From NCBI GenBank assembly GCA_031267055.1, contig JAIRZV010000134.1, positions 1 to 9,174 on the forward strand: a stretch of 9,174 nucleotides of DNA, read 5' to 3'. This document shows, piece after piece, positions 5,562 through 9,174 of this stretch (the stretch's first letter is position 1; every line of letters starts with the position of its first letter). The notes under the pieces were generated by a model. That model was not told the DNA's origin, ran no database searches, and was given only the letters and a program-made list of their open reading frames with translations. This stretch comes from Candidatus Margulisiibacteriota bacterium (GTDB lineage: Bacteria > Margulisbacteria > Termititenacia > Termititenacales > Termititenacaceae). The translations under genes and the position numbers were made by a program.

Positions 5562-7472
5562 TCAGGAAGCGTTCCCTAAAGGCTGGGCTTGGGCGCCTTG
5601 TTGGGGTAAAGTATCTCCCGCGCCCTGATTAGCGTTTACAGATGTATGCGTGGTATTAGATCCAGCGGCATCTGTTCCGTAGCGGCTCGTCGCACTACAA
5701 CCATTCACGCAACCGCTGGTGCAGGCGTCATAACAATTGTTCCGGCAATCACTGTTACAATTGAGATAACAGGTCACTGCACAGTTTTGCGCGCAGACAA
5801 CCGCGCAGTCCATGCCGCAGCCAACTTTACAAGCGTGAAAACAAGTATTTTCACAGGCTGCGCCGCCACAGGTGCCGTCGCACGCGCCGCTGCAGCCGTG
5901 TGTACAGTTCTCCATACAACCGTTATAACAATCAGCGAAACAATTCGTGCTACATTTACCGACACAATCCGACGCGCAGGTGCCGCTGCAATTTTGGGAG
6001 CAGGTACCCGTACAAAGCGTAGCGCAACCATTCGAGCCGCAGGTATTAGCACAGGTGCTCGTACAAAGTGTAGCGCAACCGCTCGTACCGCAGGCATTAG
6101 CACAAGTGCCTGCGCAGTCCGTAGAGCACTCTCCGGTACAAGCCTTGCTGCACCTATCATTACAGGTACTGGAACAGGTATGTCCGGCACAAGCGGCAGA
6201 ACAGGAAACCTGGCAAGCAGCGCTACCGCAAGTATTAGTACAATTATCATTAGCGCACTTGCCAGTGCAGTAACTTGTGCCGCAGGTATTAGTGCAACGG
6301 TTGTCACACGTGCCGTTGCAGGTGTAATCGTCGCAACCATCTTTACAACCTTTAGAACATTGGTCCTTACAGGAATCATTACAGCTTGAACACCAACCAA
6401 TAACGCCGCCACCGCACGAACCATTGCAGTTCCCCTCACATGAACCAGAGCTACAAACATGACCACAGCCACTAGCACAACCTGTTCTACAGGATCGATT
6501 TTCACAAGCAGAGGATGCGCAGGTGCCGGAACAGGCTTTAGCGCATTGCACATCGCAAGTTATCGCGCAATCTCCTGCGCATTGTAGAGTGCAATAGCCT
6601 GTACAAGAAGAGCCACAGGTTGCCGTGCAGGTGTTGGAACATCTACCGGTACAGTTTGCTCCGCAAGAACCGCTGCAATTAGCCGCACTACACTTACTTG
6701 TACATCCTGTTCCGCAGGAGCCCGTACAATTAGCTGCGCTGCAGTTACCTGTGCACTGTGTTCCACAGGTCCCGCTGCAATTAGCCGCGCTGCATTTTTC
6801 TTCACAGTTAGTCCCGCAGGTTCCCGTACAGGCCCCGCTGCACAGTGACTGACAGGCAGCCTGCCCGCAGTTTTGTCCGCAATTATTCACTCCGCAAGTG
6901 GCAGTACAGGCCGCGCCACAGCCGCCACTGCAGGTTTCCATGCAGTGCCCGCCGCAGGTATTGCCGCAGCCTTGATGACAAGCCGTAGAGCAACCGCCCG
7001 AACATGCGTCGCCGCAGGTTACCTGACAGGTTTCAATACAAGCATTGCCGCACTCTCTCCCGCACACAGAACTACAACCAACGCATCGCGCATTATTCAA
7101 CGCGTCATCCACCACCTGCCGCACTTCCTCTAAATGTCTGGCTTTGAGTTTGGTGAACATGGCCGTTATATTCTCGCCCCAAGAAAAAATTTCGCTGCCG
7201 TTATAATTGACCAAACCATGCGTAGCCGTCCGCAAATTATTGAGCTGGCGCGCTTCTATTTTTTGACCTTTAGCAACTGTAGTCAGTGTGGATTGCGCCA
7301 TGCCGCGATGCGTCCGCTCTGTTTTGAGATTTTCTACTGTTTGATTGTAGTCCGCCGCGTAAGCTTCACGGCCGGATAGATAATTTTGTTTGACAGTCAA
7401 CGCCGTGTTCGTCGTCGGTGTTGCGCCGGTCGCTGTCTCACTGTCCGGCAACTTGTATTTGTAACGCGCCAT
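5562..7472 (-). CDS. Giant CXXX-repeat Cys-rich protein, probable radical-SAM substrate
   Basis: The product is 636 aa if translation starts at MARYKYKL. An ATG two codons upstream (7478) sits only 1 nt from the purine tract, whereas 7472 has AAGGGGG 7 nt ahead and is preferred. Residues 1-129 have no Cys, are partly helical, and look like an unusually long leader or binding domain (KGQKIEARQLNNL near 68-80). Residues 130-592 hold 112 Cys. Of 111 gaps between successive Cys, 92 are exactly three residues, 16 are four, two are two and one is seven. Intervening residues are mostly Gly, Ser, Thr, Ala and Asn. The seven-residue break, GGGVIGW (354-360), divides the array into halves with 55 and 57 Cys. 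A 44-residue Cys-free tail follows, rich in Ser, Thr, Gln and Ala. No signal peptide is seen. It is the first gene of the operon with the radical-SAM enzyme. A metallothionein-like or extended disulfide/thioether coil protein is an alternative reading. Confidence 0.9.
   Translation of the reverse strand: MARYKYKLPDSETATGATPTTNTALTVKQNYLSGREAYAADYNQTVENLKTERTHRGMAQSTLTTVAKGQKIEARQLNNLRTATHGLVNYNGSEIFSWGENITAMFTKLKARHLEEVRQVVDDALNNARCVGCSSVCGRECGNACIETCQVTCGDACSGGCSTACHQGCGNTCGGHCMETCSGGCGAACTATCGVNNCGQNCGQAACQSLCSGACTGTCGTNCEEKCSAANCSGTCGTQCTGNCSAANCTGSCGTGCTSKCSAANCSGSCGANCTGRCSNTCTATCGSSCTGYCTLQCAGDCAITCDVQCAKACSGTCASSACENRSCRTGCASGCGHVCSSGSCEGNCNGSCGGGVIGWCSSCNDSCKDQCSKGCKDGCDDYTCNGTCDNRCTNTCGTSYCTGKCANDNCTNTCGSAACQVSCSAACAGHTCSSTCNDRCSKACTGECSTDCAGTCANACGTSGCATLCTSTCANTCGSNGCATLCTGTCSQNCSGTCASDCVGKCSTNCFADCYNGCMENCTHGCSGACDGTCGGAACENTCFHACKVGCGMDCAVVCAQNCAVTCYLNCNSDCRNNCYDACTSGCVNGCSATSRYGTDAAGSNTTHTSVNANQGAGDTLPQQGAQAQPLGNAS
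5991..6092 (-). repeat. Two tandem 51-bp units inside the Cys array
   Basis: These encode CGTSGCATLCTSTCANT and CGSNGCATLCTGTCSQN (residues 461-494). They have the same 17-residue CX4-CX3-CX3-CX3 architecture as the triplet nearer the N-terminus but a different sequence, so the unit length has been amplified independently or has diverged. Confidence 0.85.
6642..6794 (-). repeat. Three tandem 51-bp units inside the Cys array
   Basis: These encode three successive 17-residue units: CSAANCSGTCGTQCTGN, CSAANCTGSCGTGCTSK and CSAANCSGSCGANCTGR (residues 227-277). Each has one CX4 and three CX3 spacings. DNA similarity is visible in the recurring plus-strand GCTGCAATTAGC-type blocks. They indicate growth of the array by tandem duplication. 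Confidence 0.85.
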
Positions 7473-7479
7473 AAACATA

Positions 7480-7486
7480 CCCCCTT
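7480..7486 (-). promoter_or_regulatory. Ribosome binding site AAGGGGG of the precursor gene
   Basis: On the minus strand AAGGGGG is followed by 7 nt (TATGTTT) and the ATG at 7472. The in-frame ATG at 7478 lies inside that spacer, too close to be served by this site, which decides the start in favour of 7472. Confidence 0.7.
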
Positions 7487-7501
7487 GTATTGTTTACTAT
7501 A

Positions 7502-7516
7502 TTGTCAGTTAGACAA
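7502..7516. promoter_or_regulatory. Candidate regulator operator TTGTC-N5-GACAA
   Basis: A perfect 5-bp inverted repeat with a 5-bp centre lies in the leader between the predicted operon transcription start and the precursor ribosome binding site. The half-site TTGTCA recurs at 7581-7586, overlapping both -35 boxes. A 15-bp dyad is a typical size for an XRE-family dimer, and the XRE gene is adjacent. The assignment is inference. Confidence 0.45.
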
Positions 7517-7517
7517 G

Positions 7518-7550
7518 CTAATAGGATTATATATTATACAAATCCATTAG
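7518..7550. repeat. Imperfect palindrome CTAATAGGAT...ATCCATTAG
   Basis: The arms CTAATAGGAT (7518-7527) and ATCCATTAG (7542-7550) pair except for one bulged base, around the AT-only centre. It falls just downstream of the predicted operon transcription start, so it may be an operator or a 5'-leader hairpin. The centre holds two TATAAT-like hexamers on the minus strand, but neither has a matching -35. Confidence 0.4.
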
Positions 7551-7559
7551 ATTACTTAG

Positions 7560-7587
7560 ATAATACCACCTAAATGGCGTTTGTCAA
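7560..7587 (-). promoter_or_regulatory. Promoter of the Cys-rich peptide operon
   Basis: On the minus strand a perfect -35 TTGACA (7587-7582) is followed by a 16-bp spacer and TATTAT (7565-7560), a five-of-six -10 box. Transcription would begin near 7553, leaving an ~80-nt leader before the precursor ATG. The -35 overlaps that of the divergent regulator promoter. Confidence 0.65.
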
Positions 7588-7610
7588 CACTAACACCAAA
7601 CAATTAGTAT
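7581..7610 (+). promoter_or_regulatory. Promoter of the divergent XRE regulator
   Basis: TTGTCA (7581-7586), an 18-bp spacer and TAGTAT (7605-7610) predict initiation near 7617, within a base of the ATG at 7618. The box matches are moderate (five and four of six). The absence of any Shine-Dalgarno sequence upstream of 7618 agrees with a leaderless mRNA. Confidence 0.45.
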
Positions 7611-7617
7611 ATTTAAA

Positions 7618-7932
7618 ATGACTTTGCGGCAAATATTCTCCAATAATTTGAGGAACGCTCGTAAAATGGCCGGTCTTTCGCAAATGCGTTTGGCCGAACG
7701 CTGTGACACTGCCACTAATTATATTAGCGATATAGAGGTCTGTAAAAAATTCCCTTCTGTAGAAATGGTTGAAAAAATCGCCAAGGCTTTGCAAGTACAG
7801 CCATATTTGCTTTTCTTGGACAGCCAAAATCTTTGGGAAAAGTCATTCAGAAAAAATATCCCCGATATGCTCAAAAATGAAATTCTCCGCCAGTTAAACA
7901 AGTCCGCGCAAAAAATTCTGCAGCAGTATTAG
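7618..7932 (+). CDS. XRE-family helix-turn-helix transcriptional regulator
   Basis: A 104-aa DNA-binding protein. Residues ~9-64 form a typical XRE/HTH_3 domain: LRNARKMAGLSQMRLAERCD for the first helices, TATNYISDIE for the recognition region, and FPSVEMVEKIAKALQVQPYLL closing the fold. The C-terminal ~40 residues are basic and probably helical, perhaps for dimerisation, with no metabolite domain. It is read divergently from the Cys-rich peptide operon, 145 bp from the precursor ATG, with overlapping -35 boxes, and is therefore the likely local regulator and autoregulator. No ribosome binding site precedes the ATG. The family is secure; the target is inferred from position. Confidence 0.92.
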   Translation: MTLRQIFSNNLRNARKMAGLSQMRLAERCDTATNYISDIEVCKKFPSVEMVEKIAKALQVQPYLLFLDSQNLWEKSFRKNIPDMLKNEILRQLNKSAQKILQQY

Positions 7933-7964
7933 AGCAAATAATATCTAAAGCGGCTGGGTTAGAG

Positions 7965-7993
7965 TTTAATTTTGCCCCGAACTAGCCTATAAT
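7965..7993 (+). promoter_or_regulatory. leuA promoter, predicted leaderless
   Basis: A perfect TATAAT lies at 7988-7993, with a weak -35 (TTTAAT, 7965-7970) at 17-bp spacing. The expected start, 7 nt beyond the -10, is base 8000, the A of the leuA ATG. No Shine-Dalgarno sequence occurs in the preceding 30 bases, which reinforces the leaderless reading. Confidence 0.6.
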
Positions 7994-7999
7994 TTCGCC

Positions 8000-9174
8000 A
8001 TGAAAAAGCACATCAAAATTTTCGACACCACGCTGCGTGACGGCGAGCAGTCGCCGGGCTGTTCGATGAATATCGAGGAAAAAATCGAAATGGCCAAAAT
8101 GCTGGAGAAGCTCAACGTCGATATTATTGAGGCCGGTTTTGCCGTCTCGTCACCGGGGGATTTTGCCGCGGTGCAGGCTATCGCGCGCGCAGTCCAAAAA
8201 CCGATAGTCGCCAGCCTTTGCCGCGCAGTCGAAAAAGATATCGACGCCAGCTGGGACGCGCTGCAAGACGCCCGGCATCCGCGCATCCATATTGTCATCG
8301 CCACTTCACCGATCCACCTGAAATACAAACTGCGCAAAACTCCCGCCGAGGCGCTGGCACAGGCCGTGCGTTCCGTAAAATACGCCAAAGCCAAAGGTCG
8401 GAATGTCGAGGTGGAATTTTCCGCTGAGGACGCTAGCCGCAGCGACCGCGCTTTTTTGGCCAAAATATTTACGGCGGTTATCGACGCCGGCGCCAATGTT
8501 ATCAATGTGCCGGACACCAACGGTTACGCCATGCCGCGGGAATTTGGCGAACTGATCGCTTATCTCCGCCAGAATATTTCGAATATTCACCGGGCGGAAA
8601 TTTCCGTGCACAATCACAATGATCTCGGGCTGGCTGTGGCCACTTCACTGGCCGCGATCGAGAACGGCGCGACGCAGTGCGAAGCCACACTCAACGGCAT
8701 CGGCGAGCGCGCGGGCAATTGCGCTCTGGAAGAGCTGGTCATGGCGCTCAAAGTGCGGCAGGACTACTACGGCAAAGACAAACAAACACAGATCAACACC
8801 AAATTTATTTATCCGGCCAGCCGCCTGCTGTCTTCGATCACCGGTGTGCAGGTGCAGCCCAATAAAGCGATCGTCGGCGCGAATGCTTTTTCGCACGAGT
8901 CCGGCATTCATCAGGACGGCATTCTCAAAAAACGTGAGACTTACGAGATCATGCGCACGGAAGACATCGGCCGCGCGGACAGCAAGCTGGTGCTCGGCAA
9001 ACATTCCGGTCGTCATGCGCTGGTCGTCAAATTGAAAGAGCTGGGCTACACTGATCTGCAGGACAGCGAGATAAATAATATTTATCAAAAATTTAAAATC
9101 CTCGCCGACAAGAAAAAAGAAATCACCGAATGGGATCTGGAAGCACTGATCTCCGACGGCGTGAAACAAACCGG
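8000..9174 (+). CDS. leuA: 2-isopropylmalate synthase (LeuA family), 3'-truncated by the window
   Basis: The enzyme condenses acetyl-CoA with 2-oxoisovalerate in the first committed step of leucine synthesis. The frame is open to the window end (391 codons visible), and full-length LeuA is about 500 or more residues with a C-terminal allosteric domain that lies mostly outside. The TIM barrel begins with FDTTLRDGEQSPG (R13, D14). The metal-binding HNHNDLG has H204 and H206, GIGERAGN supplies N240, and SHESGIHQDGILK follows in the linker region. These motifs fit bacterial LeuA best. The related citramalate, homocitrate and re-citrate synthases cannot be fully excluded without the C-terminal domain. 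The ATG directly follows a -10 box and lacks a Shine-Dalgarno sequence. Confidence 0.9.
   Translation, partial: MKKHIKIFDTTLRDGEQSPGCSMNIEEKIEMAKMLEKLNVDIIEAGFAVSSPGDFAAVQAIARAVQKPIVASLCRAVEKDIDASWDALQDARHPRIHIVIATSPIHLKYKLRKTPAEALAQAVRSVKYAKAKGRNVEVEFSAEDASRSDRAFLAKIFTAVIDAGANVINVPDTNGYAMPREFGELIAYLRQNISNIHRAEISVHNHNDLGLAVATSLAAIENGATQCEATLNGIGERAGNCALEELVMALKVRQDYYGKDKQTQINTKFIYPASRLLSSITGVQVQPNKAIVGANAFSHESGIHQDGILKKRETYEIMRTEDIGRADSKLVLGKHSGRHALVVKLKELGYTDLQDSEINNIYQKFKILADKKKEITEWDLEALISDGVKQT

Noticed and set aside
5991..6794. CRISPR-like or other regularly spaced DNA repeats
   Set aside because: The 51-bp units are adjacent, in frame, and translate into 17-residue Cys-rich units. No spacers and no cas genes are present.
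5646..6852. Long open frames on the plus strand, and in another minus-strand frame, across the Cys-rich gene
   Set aside because: They are produced by the periodic Cys/Gly/Ser/Thr codon pattern of the real gene, which suppresses stops in other frames. Their products are low-complexity (Ala/Thr/Val- or Gln/Val/Pro-rich), and the true frame has the ribosome binding site and operon context.
5562..7472. Metallothionein or secreted disulfide-rich protein as primary call
   Set aside because: Not excluded, but no signal peptide is seen, and the immediate operon link to a SPASM radical-SAM enzyme makes a modification substrate more likely.
7624..7636. Match of GCGGCAAATAT in the XRE gene to the arm of the 82-bp inverted repeat
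   Set aside because: The 11-base match lies within codons of a conserved-looking N-terminus and has no inverted partner nearby; it is probably chance.

Overview
This is a bacterial chromosomal segment in which two conserved housekeeping genes flank a compact accessory locus. The genome cannot be named from this window. Coding DNA has roughly balanced GC and intergenic DNA is AT-rich. The radical-SAM enzyme would suit an anaerobic or micro-aerobic host, but that is inference.

Layout. Bases 1-3222 (+) hold most of dnaE, the DNA polymerase III alpha subunit, whose N-terminus lies before the window. The dnaE end converges on the accessory locus at a perfect 28-bp palindrome (3252-3279). From 7472 down to 3315 on the minus strand lies what looks like a peptide-modification operon. 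In order of transcription it holds a 636-aa precursor-like protein with 112 cysteines spaced mostly as CXXX, a 97-aa small protein, a 399-aa radical-SAM/SPASM enzyme translationally coupled to that small protein (TAATG overlap), a ~360-bp gap full of long inverted repeats, and a 124-aa paralogue of the small protein with an added CxxC motif. An XRE-type regulator is read divergently at 7618-7932 (+), and its promoter shares a -35 region with the operon promoter. leuA (2-isopropylmalate synthase family) starts at 8000 (+) and runs off the end.

How the parts may work together. The radical-SAM enzyme presumably acts on the cysteine array of the large protein, with its N-terminal ~129 Cys-free residues serving as leader. 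The two small homologous proteins are probably helpers in recognition or assembly. The XRE protein probably controls the divergent promoter. The combination resembles the annotated class of 'CXXX-repeat' radical-SAM peptide systems, recalled from family names and not verified by search. The very long substrate is unusual. No transporter, protease or immunity gene lies in the window.

The XRE gene and leuA both lack a Shine-Dalgarno sequence and have a -10-like box that would start transcription at or next to the ATG, which suggests leaderless mRNAs. The operon genes all carry purine-rich ribosome binding sites.
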